Of a DNA stretch of 60,705 bases, positions 26,621 to 35,707 are shown in pieces. The stretch lies in NCBI RefSeq assembly GCF_024448135.1, contig NZ_JAMRYX010000039.1:1-60705 (forward strand), in the 5' to 3' direction. The notes beneath the pieces were generated by a model. It worked only from the letters and a program-made list of their open reading frames with translations, was not told where the DNA came from and did not search any database. The translations under genes were made by a program, and so were the position numbers. Position 1 is the first letter of the stretch. Each line of letters opens with the position of its first letter. This DNA comes from Methylocystis suflitae. GTDB taxonomy: Bacteria; Pseudomonadota; Alphaproteobacteria; Rhizobiales; Beijerinckiaceae.

Positions 26621-27280
26621 TTAAGGCTGACTCGATTTGGGCGCCGAGGCCGCCAGGCGGTTTGCAGGCCGCGCGATCCGCTCGATTTCGGCGCGCACCA
26701 GCTGCTCCACGAGCGCAGGCAGATTCGCCTCGAGCCATTGCTGCAGTATCGGCTGCAGCATCTCTTTTGCGCATCTGTCGAGAATGTCGCTCTCGCTGAA
26801 CGCTACGCCAGCGGCGAGCGCTTGAAATTTCGACGCGACCGTCGCAGCGGACTCGTCCGAAAGCAACGCCCTATCCCTGACCGGCGCGATATCGCGGATC
26901 TCTATGCCCGGCTCCTGGCGCTCAACCACGCGTTCAATCTCCGATGACTCTCCGGCTTCCGTCAGTTCGGGTTCCGTCTCCTGAGGAGCATCGGCGACAT
27001 ACACCAGCCGAACGTCCCCTGATTCCGCGTCGTGCAGGTCGTCAATGAGCGACAACGGCGGTTCGTCCTCGCGTCGCCCAAGCACCGGCGCCGGATAGGC
27101 GCTGCGCGCCGTATCGACGTCGCGCGCACGCCGGCGATCATCGCGACGCGCGCCCGGCAGGCTGTCGTCATCGGCGATGATACGTCGGATGGAAGCGAGA
27201 ATTTCCTCCATAGACGGCTCGTTCGCGCGCGCTTCGTCCTGCAACGAGTGCGACGGGGCGGATGCGTTCGCTGCGCTCAT
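26621..27280 (-). CDS. DUF2497 protein, PopZ-like
   Basis: A 219-residue acidic, largely disordered protein with the two PopZ/DUF2497 hallmarks: the N-terminal EPSMEEILASIRRIIADDD and a C-terminal helical oligomerisation part (LQPILQQWLEANLPALVEQLVRAEIERIAR). PopZ is a pole-organising scaffold that binds ParB-DNA and regulators in alphaproteobacteria. The middle is low-complexity, rich in E, D, P and R. The start at 27280 is chosen at MSAANAS. tolC lies upstream on the same strand, the usual alphaproteobacterial neighbourhood. Confidence 0.85.
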   Translation of the reverse strand: MSAANASAPSHSLQDEARANEPSMEEILASIRRIIADDDSLPGARRDDRRRARDVDTARSAYPAPVLGRREDEPPLSLIDDLHDAESGDVRLVYVADAPQETEPELTEAGESSEIERVVERQEPGIEIRDIAPVRDRALLSDESAATVASKFQALAAGVAFSESDILDRCAKEMLQPILQQWLEANLPALVEQLVRAEIERIARPANRLAASAPKSSQP

Positions 27281-27418
27281 GGAGTTCTGCCGCTTTGCGC
27301 GCAAAGGACGCGCATGAGGGTGGACCGGATCTCTGACCGCGCTAGGCCCGCGAATCAACTCGGTCCGAATGAATTCCACACTTTTCGCGCTATGATGTCA
27401 CCCGCATTCGTGAAATTC

Positions 27419-28888
27419 TTATTGGCCGTCGGGCGTGTCGATACCGAACCACAGGTCGTGCACCTGATTGAGATGGACGCTCGGATCGTAGAGCGCGACC
27501 GCGAGGTTGAGTTCTTGCGCCGACAAGCGTCCGATCGACCCCAGCGCCGCATAGGAGGCCACGACGCGATCGCGCTGCGACGTCACGAGGTTGACCCTGG
27601 CGTTGAGCAGAGACTGCTGCGCATTCAGCACATCAAGAGTCGTGCGTTGCCCGACTTTGGCCTCTTCGCGCACCCCGGCGAGCGCGGTCTCCGCCGCCTT
27701 CACCGCCGCCTGTCCCGAGATGATTGACGCCTTCGCGGTGTCCAGGAGTCCGTAGCTCGAGACGACGCTGGCTCGCACGCTGTCGCGCTGTAGATCGGCG
27801 TTGAGTCGGGCCTGTCCGAGTTGCTCCTTGGCTTGACGAATTGAGGCATATTCGGCGCCGCCCTGATAGAGCGGGACATTCAACTGCGCTATCGCTGATG
27901 CAGTGAACTGCTTCGATCCCGGCAATCCGAGAAAAGAGTCATATTGATTCGAAACCTGGCCGTTGACGGAGAGATTCGGCGCAAGCGCGCCTTCCGCGAC
28001 CTTGACCGCGAGCGCCGCCGCATCCACCTGGTGAAAGGCCGCGGTCACGCCGGGATGCTCCACCAAAGCGATGGCGATCGCCTGCTCCAGCGACTTGGGC
28101 AGCAGCGGCTCAAGGCTGCGCCCCGGCTCGAGGTGTTTTGGCTCAGCGCCGATGATCTGGCGGTAGTTCGCCATGCTATTCTTAAGCTGCGCCTGCGCGG
28201 CGTAGAATTCCGAACGCGCCAGGGCGACCGAGGCTTCGGCCTGGGCGACGTCGGTTCGAGTCACTTCGCCGACCTGGAAGCGGTCGCGGCTCTGCTTGAG
28301 CTGTTCCTCAAGCACCGAAATGTTGTTTTTGCGCAGCGACACCACCGCCGTGTCGCGCAGCACGTTCATGTAGGCGGTTGCGCCGTTCTGAAGAATCGCC
28401 TGTTCGGTCAGGCGCATCGTCGAGCGCGCCGCGAAGACGCCCGACTCGGCCTGGCGCACGGAATTTTCCGTGCGGAAACCGTCGAACAGCGTCTGCGACA
28501 TGTTCAGAGTCGCGCCGCGTGGATAGCCCACGTAGGTGTCTTGAAAATCGCCGCTGGCGCCCGACGCGGCGCCGGACTGTTGGCTGCTGCTGCCGCCAAA
28601 GGGAATCTTGATCGCGGCGTATTGCGCGCCGTACTGAGCCGTGATGCTGGCCTTCGGCCGGAGTCCCGCCTTCGCTTTCGGCGCCTCCTCGTCGCGCACC
28701 CGCACATTGGCGCGGCTCTGGTTGAGATCCGGATTGCCGTAATAGGCCCGCGCCAGAGCCGACCGAAGGCTCTCCGCAGAGGCGTGACCCGGCGAAAGAG
28801 CGACCAGTGCGGGCGCCAGTGCGGCAAACGCGCACGACAGGACGTTGGCCGACCGCCGCCACCCGAGGCCAAACCCGTCAATTCTCAT
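27419..28888 (-). CDS. tolC: TolC-family outer membrane efflux protein
   Basis: A 489-residue outer-membrane channel. The signal peptide ends GHASAES. It has two TolC repeats with long coiled-coil helices (SLRSALARAYYGNPDLNQSRANV; SLEQAIAIALVEHPGVTAAFHQV) and a C-terminal QRTTLDVLNAQQSLLNARVNLV motif typical of TolC/type I secretion outer-membrane proteins. The ATG at 28888 (MRIDGFG) follows GGATAGG; an in-frame TTG lies three codons upstream. It is downstream of the PCMT-like gene, a common arrangement in this class. Confidence 0.9.
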   Translation of the reverse strand: MRIDGFGLGWRRSANVLSCAFAALAPALVALSPGHASAESLRSALARAYYGNPDLNQSRANVRVRDEEAPKAKAGLRPKASITAQYGAQYAAIKIPFGGSSSQQSGAASGASGDFQDTYVGYPRGATLNMSQTLFDGFRTENSVRQAESGVFAARSTMRLTEQAILQNGATAYMNVLRDTAVVSLRKNNISVLEEQLKQSRDRFQVGEVTRTDVAQAEASVALARSEFYAAQAQLKNSMANYRQIIGAEPKHLEPGRSLEPLLPKSLEQAIAIALVEHPGVTAAFHQVDAAALAVKVAEGALAPNLSVNGQVSNQYDSFLGLPGSKQFTASAIAQLNVPLYQGGAEYASIRQAKEQLGQARLNADLQRDSVRASVVSSYGLLDTAKASIISGQAAVKAAETALAGVREEAKVGQRTTLDVLNAQQSLLNARVNLVTSQRDRVVASYAALGSIGRLSAQELNLAVALYDPSVHLNQVHDLWFGIDTPDGQ

Positions 28889-29005
28889 TGTGCTCAACCT
28901 ATCCTCGCGCGTCGACTTGCGCGCGCCACTCTCCGGCCGCGATGAGTCTCAACGGTGACACGCCGAATGCAACGCTAGGAACGCGATTAAGGCGAAATGG
29001 CGGCG

Positions 29006-29746
29006 CTAGAGGCTGAAGGCGGGCGCGTGCTCGAAGCCATCGAGCACCGGCGCCGTCGCCGAGAACAACGGCAGTTCGCCCGCCGAACGGCCTTCCTGGC
29101 GCTCGAAGCGCACGACTTGCTGGCCGGCGCGCGGCTCCGGCGTGACGATCGCCAGCAGCCGACCATCGGGCGTCAGCTGTTCGAACAACGCCTCGAGTCC
29201 TGCCTGAACGCGGCCGTGAACGATGATGACATCGTAAGGGGCGCCGCCTGCAAAGCCCTTTTCCAAAGGCCCCAGCTCGAATCGCACGTTGTCGCAGCCC
29301 AATGCTGCGAGGCCAGCCTTTGCGCAGGCGGCAAGACCGGAATCGCATTCCAGCGCGACAACCTCGTCGGCGAGGCCGGAGAGCAGTGCGGACGAGTATC
29401 CCACGCCGCCAATATCGAGCACTCTATCCTTCGCTTTGACGTCGGCGCTTTGAAGCATCCGGGCCAGCACGAGCGGCGGCAGCAGGGTGCGTTTGCGTCC
29501 GCTGGCGCCCTTCACGGAGATCGCCATATCCGAATAGGCGAGCGAGGCGAGCGAATCCGGCAGGAAAATCTCGCGCGGCGTCTCGAGGAAGCGCTCAAGC
29601 AGCGGCACATCGGTCACATCGAACGGACGAAGCTGGCGCTCGACCATGGTGTGGCGCAAAGTCGCTGTCGCCTCGCCCGTCTTCGTCACTTGCGCCACCT
29701 TGTCCAACATTCGCTTTCCGGCCTTGGCCGGCCCCTTGGAGGTCAT
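29006..29746 (-). CDS. Protein-L-isoaspartate O-methyltransferase-like protein
   Basis: A 246-residue PCMT-family methyltransferase. MVERQLRPFDVTDVPLLERFLETPREIFLP is the classic alphaproteobacterial opener, followed by KRTLLPPLVLARMLQ and the SAM motif RVLDIGGVGYSSALLS (canonical: VLExGxGSGYxxA). The variant glycine motif is typical of the tolC-linked paralogues, whose activity on isoaspartate has not been shown. The N-terminus may start at a Met 12 codons inside. It heads a likely operon with tolC. Confidence 0.82.
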   Translation of the reverse strand: MTSKGPAKAGKRMLDKVAQVTKTGEATATLRHTMVERQLRPFDVTDVPLLERFLETPREIFLPDSLASLAYSDMAISVKGASGRKRTLLPPLVLARMLQSADVKAKDRVLDIGGVGYSSALLSGLADEVVALECDSGLAACAKAGLAALGCDNVRFELGPLEKGFAGGAPYDVIIVHGRVQAGLEALFEQLTPDGRLLAIVTPEPRAGQQVVRFERQEGRSAGELPLFSATAPVLDGFEHAPAFSL

Positions 29747-29787
29747 GCTGCGGCGCGGAACCGCGCCGGCGTTTTATAGGCGCCGGC

Positions 29788-30270
29788 TCACGCCATGTCC
29801 ATCGCTTGGCGCGCAGCTTTCCCACCGACGAGCGAACGGACGCCGTCGCCGCTCTCGCCCAATTCGCGCATCTGCTCAAGCGACGTCTTGTCGAGCACTT
29901 CGGCGATCGCCTCTCTCGCGCGCAGCATGACAAGGCGAACCGCGCATCGCGTCTCGTCCGTGCAGTCGTCGCAACGACGGTAGACCGTTTTGCTTGCGCA
30001 TTGGATCGGCGCCAGCGGTCCGTCGAGCGCGCGCACAATATTGCCGACGCCTATGTCTGAAGGCGGCCGCGCCAACATATAGCCGCCACCCTTGCCTTTT
30101 TTCGAATGGACAAAGCCAGCGTTGCGCAGTTCGCCCAAAATTGCGTCGAGGAATTTCTTCGGAATTTGGTTCGATGCGGCGATATCCGCGACCAATGCGG
30201 TTTCTCCCGGCCGCACCCCCGCCAGATGAACCATGGCCTTGAGGCCATACTTAGCTTTTTTTGTCAGCAT
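29788..30270 (-). CDS. Rrf2-family transcriptional regulator
   Basis: A 160-residue Rrf2 protein with the opener MLTKKAKYGLKAMVHLAGV, a winged helix (VADIAASNQIPKKFLDAILGELRNAGFVHSKKGKGGGYMLARPP) and three Cys in CDDCTDETRC, close to the arrangement that holds an Fe-S cluster in IscR/NsrR. It is divergent from a TSUP transporter and cysK, so sulfur or cysteine control (CymR-like) is inferred. A degenerate dyad lies in the shared promoter region. Confidence 0.87.
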   Translation of the reverse strand: MLTKKAKYGLKAMVHLAGVRPGETALVADIAASNQIPKKFLDAILGELRNAGFVHSKKGKGGGYMLARPPSDIGVGNIVRALDGPLAPIQCASKTVYRRCDDCTDETRCAVRLVMLRAREAIAEVLDKTSLEQMRELGESGDGVRSLVGGKAARQAMDMA

Positions 30271-30382
30271 TCCCGTGACGACCTTTAGGGCCTAGGTCCG
30301 AACCGGACGCCCTTTGCGCCGGCATACTACTGCAGTCGACCGGCATGTTCATCTTTTCCCAAAAATCTGGCGCGGGGCGGAA

Positions 30383-30412
30383 TTGACAAAGTTGACTAGA
30401 TTTATAGAGTAA
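30383..30412 (+). promoter_or_regulatory. Candidate promoter and Rrf2 operator for TSUP-cysK
   Basis: TTGACA at 30383 and TAGAGT at 30405 are spaced 16 bases, a plausible -35/-10 pair. An imperfect dyad TTGACTA-N6-TAGAGTAA (30392-30412) overlaps it, similar in form to Rrf2-type operators (TTGACTA/TAGTCAA). Position suits repression by the divergent Rrf2 protein. Inference only. Confidence 0.4.
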
Positions 30413-30439
30413 AATTAGCACCGCTGACGAAAGAAAGAA

Positions 30440-31243
30440 ATGCCCGCCTTGTTGGACGCGCTCAGCGCGATCAATCTTCTCTACTCCGCTTCCGGCTTCT
30501 TCGTAGGCGCGCTTGTCGGATTCACGGGCGTCGGCGGCGGCTCGCTGATGACGCCGATCCTGATGCTGGTTTTCGGCGTGCCCCCGACGACCGCCGTTGG
30601 CACCGACCTCCTTTACGCCGCCATAACCAAGACGAATGGCACGCTCGTTCACGCCCTGCACGGCGCCGTCGACTGGCGCATCACCCGCCGGCTGGCCTAC
30701 GGCAGCGTGCCCGCGAGCGTCGCGAGTCTTCTCGTCCTCTCCTGGCTCGGCAAGTCCGGCAGCCATGCGGCCAATGGGCTCATCACCTCGGCGCTTGGAT
30801 TCGCGCTGCTGCTGACCGCCTTCTCGATTCTTTTCCGGCGGTGGATTCTCGATCACATTGCGAAACACACGAACGACATGAGCGATCGGCGCTTGCTGTG
30901 GCTGACGGCGATTCTCGGCGTTCTTCTCGGCGTGCTGGTCTCAATCTCCTCGGTCGGCGCCGGGGCGATCGGCATGACCGTGCTGCTGGCGCTGTATTCG
31001 CATACGCCGACGGCGCGTCTTGTCGGCTCCGATATCGCCCACGCCGTGCCGCTGACTCTGATTGCCGGCTTCGGGCACTGGTTGATGGGCGGAGTCGACT
31101 GGTTGATGCTTCTTTCGCTCCTCATCGGGTCTCTTCCAGGCATCGCCATTGGCGCCCATTTCGCTTCTCGGGTTCCCGACCGCTACCTGCGGCCGGCTCT
31201 TGCGAGCGTCATGGCTGTGGTCGGAATCAAACTCTCAATCTAG
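30440..31243 (+). CDS. TSUP (TauE/SafE) sulfite/organosulfur transporter
   Basis: A 267-residue permease with eight or so TM segments. The family motif [38 protein letters not shown] is near residue 30, and a repeat in the second half shows [21 protein letters not shown] proteins move sulfite, sulfonates or other sulfur anions. It is followed by cysK after 29 bases, and an Rrf2 regulator lies upstream, so sulfur uptake or export linked to cysteine synthesis is inferred. Confidence 0.87.
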   Translation: MPALLDALSAINLLYSASGFFVGALVGFTGVGGGSLMTPILMLVFGVPPTTAVGTDLLYAAITKTNGTLVHALHGAVDWRITRRLAYGSVPASVASLLVLSWLGKSGSHAANGLITSALGFALLLTAFSILFRRWILDHIAKHTNDMSDRRLLWLTAILGVLLGVLVSISSVGAGAIGMTVLLALYSHTPTARLVGSDIAHAVPLTLIAGFGHWLMGGVDWLMLLSLLIGSLPGIAIGAHFASRVPDRYLRPALASVMAVVGIKLSI

Positions 31244-31272
31244 ACCTCATCCTTTTTTCCTGGGGGCGAAAC

Positions 31273-32256
31273 ATGTCGCAGGCAGCACCGAGTTTCACGC
31301 CGCCGGCCAAACCTGGCCGAGGCCGAATCTATGATTCCATCACACAGACGATCGGCGATACGCCGCTCGTCCGGCTCGATCGGTTTGCGCGGGAGCGCGG
31401 CGTAAAGGCGAATCTCCTCGCCAAACTCGAATTCTTCAACCCGATCGCGAGCGTCAAAGACCGCATCGGCGTGAGCATGATCGAGTCGCTCGAAAAGAGC
31501 GGCACGATAACGCCTGGGAAATCGGTTCTGATCGAGCCGACCTCCGGCAATACCGGCATTGCTCTCGCCTTCGTCGCCGCCGCGCGCGGCTATCGACTTA
31601 TTCTCGTCATGCCGGAATCCATGTCGATCGAGCGACGCAAGATGCTGGCCCTGCTCGGCGCCGAGTTGGTGCTCACCCCCGCGTCGCAGGGCATGAAGGG
31701 CGCGCTCGCCAAGGCCACGGAACTTGCCGCCGAGAATCCCGGGGCCGTCATTCCCCAGCAGTTCGAAAATCCAGCCAACCCCGAGATTCACCGCGCAACG
31801 ACGGCCGAGGAAATCTGGAACGACACGAACGGCGAGGTCGACTATTTCGTTTCGGGCGTGGGCACTGGCGGCACGATCACCGGCGTCGGCCAGGCGCTGA
31901 AGGCGCGCCGGCCCGGCTTGCGCGTCGTGGCCGTGGAGCCCGAAGATTCAGCCGTGCTTTCGGGACGACCGCCCGGTCCGCACAAGATTCAGGGCATCGG
32001 CGCAGGCTTCGTGCCGCCCATTCTCGATCGCAGCGTCATCGACGAGATCATCACCATCGGCAATCAGACGGCGTTCGAGACGGCGCGTCTGCTCGCTCGG
32101 ACAGAGGGGATTCCGGTGGGCATCTCGTCAGGCGCCGCCGTCGCCGCCGCATTGGAGATCGCCGGCCGCCCCGAGGCCGAGGGCAAGAATATCGTCCTGA
32201 TCATCCCGTCCTTCGCCGAACGCTATCTTTCCACGGCGCTGTTCGAAGGGCTGTAA
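31273..32256 (+). CDS. cysK: Cysteine synthase A
   Basis: A 327-residue PLP-dependent O-acetylserine sulfhydrylase. It has the PLP-lysine motif [11 protein letters not shown], the substrate loop [10 protein letters not shown] and the GTGGTITG phosphate-binding loop, ending in [14 protein letters not shown]. It forms cysteine from O-acetylserine and sulfide in the cytoplasm. The ATG at 31273 follows TGGGGGCG; the frame is open through the previous gene, but the family starts near here. It is likely co-transcribed with the TSUP gene. Confidence 0.95.
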   Translation: MSQAAPSFTPPAKPGRGRIYDSITQTIGDTPLVRLDRFARERGVKANLLAKLEFFNPIASVKDRIGVSMIESLEKSGTITPGKSVLIEPTSGNTGIALAFVAAARGYRLILVMPESMSIERRKMLALLGAELVLTPASQGMKGALAKATELAAENPGAVIPQQFENPANPEIHRATTAEEIWNDTNGEVDYFVSGVGTGGTITGVGQALKARRPGLRVVAVEPEDSAVLSGRPPGPHKIQGIGAGFVPPILDRSVIDEIITIGNQTAFETARLLARTEGIPVGISSGAAVAAALEIAGRPEAEGKNIVLIIPSFAERYLSTALFEGL

Positions 32257-32302
32257 CGGAAACGCGCCGAAAATCGGCGCGCGTTCCTTAAGCCTTGGGC
32301 GA

Positions 32303-32713
32303 TCAGCTGCGCTTGCGCTTTTGCGGCTGCTTGGCCGCCGGGTTCGCCGCTTGCGGCTGCTGAGCGGCCTGACGAGGCGTCGCCTGCGCGATCTTGCGGC
32401 GGTGCAGCGCATGACGCGCATAAGCGCCTGTGACATAGCCGACCGCGACAATGATGATGTAGACGATCACCAGGAAGCCGCCACGCTGATTGGCGGACGC
32501 CGCCTTTTCCAAGAGGCTGACAACTTCAGTCTGGTCAATAAATTTGTCGGCGATGATTCCGCAAATAATGCCGACGATTGGCACGAGCCAGGACGGCAGC
32601 CGGAAATATCCGAGCGCCGCGGCGAGAAGAAACGCCACGAGACCGAAGACGTGTATAAACTCGATCAAGATTGACTGGATGATGAGCCCAACAAAGCGGA
32701 TGAGCTTGATCAT
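32303..32713 (-). CDS. Hypothetical membrane protein
   Basis: 136 residues with three or so hydrophobic segments (IRFVGLIIQSILIEFIHVFGLVAFLLAAALGYF, WLVPIVGIICGIIADKF, GFLVIVYIIIVAVGYVTG) and a polar C-terminus rich in Q, A and K/R. No family was recognised. It converges with cysK and lies 35 bases downstream of pyrB on the same strand, so it may be read through from pyrB. Confidence 0.7.
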   Translation of the reverse strand: MIKLIRFVGLIIQSILIEFIHVFGLVAFLLAAALGYFRLPSWLVPIVGIICGIIADKFIDQTEVVSLLEKAASANQRGGFLVIVYIIIVAVGYVTGAYARHALHRRKIAQATPRQAAQQPQAANPAAKQPQKRKRS

Positions 32714-32748
32714 TTCTACTCCCCTACGATCATTGCTTTTGGAGAAGC

Positions 32749-33699
32749 TTACACATTTGGCAGATGCTGCGCGAGCGCTTCGAGCACCGCCATACGCACC
32801 GCGACGCCCATCTCGACCTGTTCGCGAATAAGCGAGCGCGCGCTGTCGGCGACGGCGGTGTCGATTTCCACGCCGCGATTCATCGGCCCGGGATGCATGA
32901 CGAGCGCATCGGGCGCCGCATAGGCCAGCTTCTCTTCGTCGAGCCCGAAGAAGTGGAAATATTCGCGGGCGCTCGGCGTCATCGCGCCGGTCATGCGCTC
33001 ACGCTGAAGGCGCAGCATCATGACGATGTCAGCGCCGTCAAGGCCGCGCCTCATGTCGTGAAACACCTCGACGCCCAGCCGCGAAAGGCTGTCCGGCGCA
33101 AGCGTCGAAGGCCCGACGACGCGCACCCGGGCGCCAAGCGCGCCAAGCAGCAGGATGTTTGAGCGCGCGACGCGCGAATGGAGAATGTCGCCGCAAATCG
33201 CGATCGTCAGCCCTTCGATGCGGCCCTTGTTCCGCCTGATCGTCAGCGCGTCGAGCAGCGCCTGGGTCGGATGTTCATGCGCGCCGTCGCCGGCGTTGAC
33301 GACGGAACAGTCGACCTTGCGCGCCAGAAGATGCGCCGCGCCTGCATGCGCGTGGCGAACCACGATGATATCCGGCCGCATTGCGTTGAGCGTCACCGCC
33401 GTGTCGATCAGCGTCTCGCCTTTCGACTCCGAGGAGCGGGCGACCGACATGTTCATCACATCCGCGCCCAGACGCTTGCCGGCGATCTCGAAGGACGCCT
33501 GCGTGCGCGTTGACGATTCGTAAAACAGATTGATTTGCGTCCGCCCGCGCAAACTCGAACGCTTCTTGTCGACCCGTCGCGACACTTCGATCGCCTCCTC
33601 GGCCATGTCGAGGAGGGTGACGATGTCAGGACGGCTCAAACCTTCAATGCCGAGAAGGTGGCGGTGCGGGAAATAAGCTGGCGTCGCCCCTGATTGCAT
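32749..33699 (-). CDS. pyrB: Aspartate carbamoyltransferase catalytic chain
   Basis: A 316-residue ATCase, catalysing carbamoyl phosphate plus aspartate to carbamoyl aspartate in pyrimidine synthesis. It has the carbamoyl-phosphate motif [25 protein letters not shown], the substrate motif [12 protein letters not shown], and [12 protein letters not shown] near the C-terminus. The ATG at 33699 ([21 protein letters not shown]) is the family start; the longer open frame is ignored. It is divergent from nadA across 241 bases. Its expected partner pyrX is at 1663-2964. Confidence 0.95.
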   Translation of the reverse strand: MQSGATPAYFPHRHLLGIEGLSRPDIVTLLDMAEEAIEVSRRVDKKRSSLRGRTQINLFYESSTRTQASFEIAGKRLGADVMNMSVARSSESKGETLIDTAVTLNAMRPDIIVVRHAHAGAAHLLARKVDCSVVNAGDGAHEHPTQALLDALTIRRNKGRIEGLTIAICGDILHSRVARSNILLLGALGARVRVVGPSTLAPDSLSRLGVEVFHDMRRGLDGADIVMMLRLQRERMTGAMTPSAREYFHFFGLDEEKLAYAAPDALVMHPGPMNRGVEIDTAVADSARSLIREQVEMGVAVRMAVLEALAQHLPNV

Positions 33700-33903
33700 G
33701 CGCCGTCTATAGCAGCTTTGACCAGCACCGAAAGCGCCATCCGTGCAAGCCCGAACGGTCCCCTCGCTCATCTTGCCTTGACATATACTCGGGCCGAGCA
33801 CATGTCTTGCGTGACGAGGTTGCGAGATCCTCATCCGCGGCTTAGTCTTGGAAGCTTGAGCGCTCCGAGCGGTCTCCGTCTCGGAGATTTTATGGGGGCT
33901 ACT

Positions 33904-33922
33904 TATACTCAATTTGAGTATA
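33904..33922. promoter_or_regulatory. Perfect 19-base palindrome upstream of nadA (candidate NAD operator)
   Basis: Arm TATACTCAA, one central base, and the exact complementary arm, ending 18 bases before the nadA ATG. A TATAAT-like string overlaps the right arm, so binding here would block a nadA promoter. Position and form suit an NAD-biosynthesis repressor such as NadQ, which regulates nad operons in Hyphomicrobiales; assigning it to NadQ is from memory of the family, not tested. Confidence 0.6.
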
Positions 33923-33940
33923 ATCGAGAGACGCCAAACA

Positions 33941-35041
33941 ATGACACTCCTGACCAGCGACGTTCGAAGCGCGCCGAGCGCGAGGCGCGAGCCTCCGGCG
34001 AGCGCCCTTGGCGTTGGCCCTCGCGGCCGCTTTCCGGCCCTTCCCCGCCCTGCTCTGGATTGGACGCCGGAGGTCCAGGCCGCTACCGCGCATCTTTACG
34101 AACGCGTGGCGAGAGTCATTCCGCCCGTCGAGTGGCCATTCCACGCCCCTTACGTAAAGGCGATCAACGATCTTAAACATGTGCGCAACGCCACCATCCT
34201 TGCGCATAACTACATGACCCCGGAGATCTACCACTGCGTCGCCGATCACATCGGCGACAGCCTGCAGCTCGCCAAGCTTGCCGCGAAATCCGACGCCGAC
34301 ATCATCGTTCAGGGCGGCGTGCATTTCATGGCCGAAACCTCGAAGCTGCTCAATCCGAACAAGGTGGTGCTCACCCCGGACTTGAAGGCGGGCTGCTCGC
34401 TCGCCGAATCCATTACCGGCGCCGACGTGCGCGCCCTGCGCAAACAATATCCCGGCGTTCCCATCGTCGCCTATGTGAATACCTCAGCCGACGTGAAAGC
34501 CGAGGTCGACATCTGCTGCACGTCGTCGAACGCGGTCAAGGTCGTCGAGAGCCTCGGCGCCGAGCGCGTGATCATGGTCCCCGACCGCTATCTGGCGCAG
34601 AACGTCGCCGCGCAGACGAAGGTGGAAATCATCGCCTGGAGCGGCGCTTGCGAGGTGCATGAGCGCTTCACCGCCGAAGAGATCGAGAATTATCGCGCCG
34701 ATCATCCCGGCGTGCAGGTGCTCGCGCATCCGGAATGTCCGCGCGAGGTGATCGAGGTATCAGATTTCGCCGGCTCGACGGCGGCGATGATCGATTTTGT
34801 GCGCAACAGGAAGCCGGCCCGGGTGCTGCTCGTCACCGAATGCTCGATGGCCGACAATGTCGCCGCCGAAACGCCGGACGTCGAATTCGTGCGGCCGTGC
34901 AACTTCTGCCCGCATATGAAGCGCATCACGCTGCCGAAAATCCTCGACAGCCTGCTTTACGTCCGCGAAGAAGTGACCGTTGATCCCGCAGTGGCCGAGC
35001 GCGCGCGCCGCAGCGTGCAACGCATGATCGATCTAGGCTAG
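33941..35041 (+). CDS. nadA: Quinolinate synthase
   Basis: A 366-residue [4Fe-4S] enzyme that condenses iminoaspartate with dihydroxyacetone phosphate to quinolinate. Typical segments are [60 protein letters not shown] and [13 protein letters not shown]. The Cys residues of GCSLA, ECSM and NFCPHM fit the cluster ligands. The ATG at 33941 follows the palindrome; a TTG start at 33914 would lie inside it. It is the first gene of the nad operon. Confidence 0.95.
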   Translation: MTLLTSDVRSAPSARREPPASALGVGPRGRFPALPRPALDWTPEVQAATAHLYERVARVIPPVEWPFHAPYVKAINDLKHVRNATILAHNYMTPEIYHCVADHIGDSLQLAKLAAKSDADIIVQGGVHFMAETSKLLNPNKVVLTPDLKAGCSLAESITGADVRALRKQYPGVPIVAYVNTSADVKAEVDICCTSSNAVKVVESLGAERVIMVPDRYLAQNVAAQTKVEIIAWSGACEVHERFTAEEIENYRADHPGVQVLAHPECPREVIEVSDFAGSTAAMIDFVRNRKPARVLLVTECSMADNVAAETPDVEFVRPCNFCPHMKRITLPKILDSLLYVREEVTVDPAVAERARRSVQRMIDLG

Positions 35042-35079
35042 ACTGTGGGCCGCTTGGCCTGACTTGAACAGGGCGGACA

Positions 35080-35700
35080 ATGCTGGCGCTCGATGCGACG
35101 ATTGCGGCCATCGACGCCGCCAATGCCGACGATCCGCGCCGCGTCGAGGGCCGAGCCTTTGAGCTGGTTTACGCCGAGCGCATGAGCGCGCGGCTTGCCG
35201 CGCTCTACCCCGACGCCTCCGATCTCCTCAAGATCGCGACGCGCGCGCAACATCTGCGGCGCTGGGAGATCGCGCGCGGCGATTATGAGGAAGGCCGTCG
35301 CGGCTACAATGATTGGCGGCGCGCCTGCCGCATCCACCACGCCGATCTTGCTGCCGATATCATGCGGGCGCATGGCTACGACGAAGCGGCCGTCGCGCAT
35401 GTCGGCGCGCTGATCCGTAAGGAACAGCTCAAGAAAGACCGGGAGTCGCAGGCGCTCGAAAACATCGCCGCGATTGTCTTTCTCGAGCATTACTTCGACG
35501 AATTTCTCGAAAAGCATCGGGATTATGCCGACGACAAGCTCGTCGACATTCTCGGCAAGACATTGTGCAAAATGTCGCCCAAGGGTCATGCGGCGGCCCT
35601 CGCCCTGCCCTTGCCGCCGCGCGCGCGCAGCCTGGTCGAAGCCGCGATCGCCCGTGAGGCCGCCGCGCTCGCGCGGCTCGCCGCAGTCGCGGTCGACTAG
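35080..35700 (+). CDS. DUF4202 protein inside the nad operon
   Basis: A 206-residue protein matching DUF4202: FELVYAERMSARLAALYPDAS, then the conserved core RAQHLRRWEIARGDYEEGRRGYNDWRR and KKDRESQALENIAAIVFLEHYF. His and Asp/Glu are frequent in the HD-like parts (QHLRRWE, HHADL), so a metal-dependent phosphohydrolase is possible but unproven. It lies between nadA (38-base gap) and nadB (7-base gap) on the same strand, so a role in NAD metabolism or its control is inferred. Confidence 0.85.
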   Translation: MLALDATIAAIDAANADDPRRVEGRAFELVYAERMSARLAALYPDASDLLKIATRAQHLRRWEIARGDYEEGRRGYNDWRRACRIHHADLAADIMRAHGYDEAAVAHVGALIRKEQLKKDRESQALENIAAIVFLEHYFDEFLEKHRDYADDKLVDILGKTLCKMSPKGHAAALALPLPPRARSLVEAAIAREAAALARLAAVAVD

Positions 35701-35707
35701 GCGGTCG

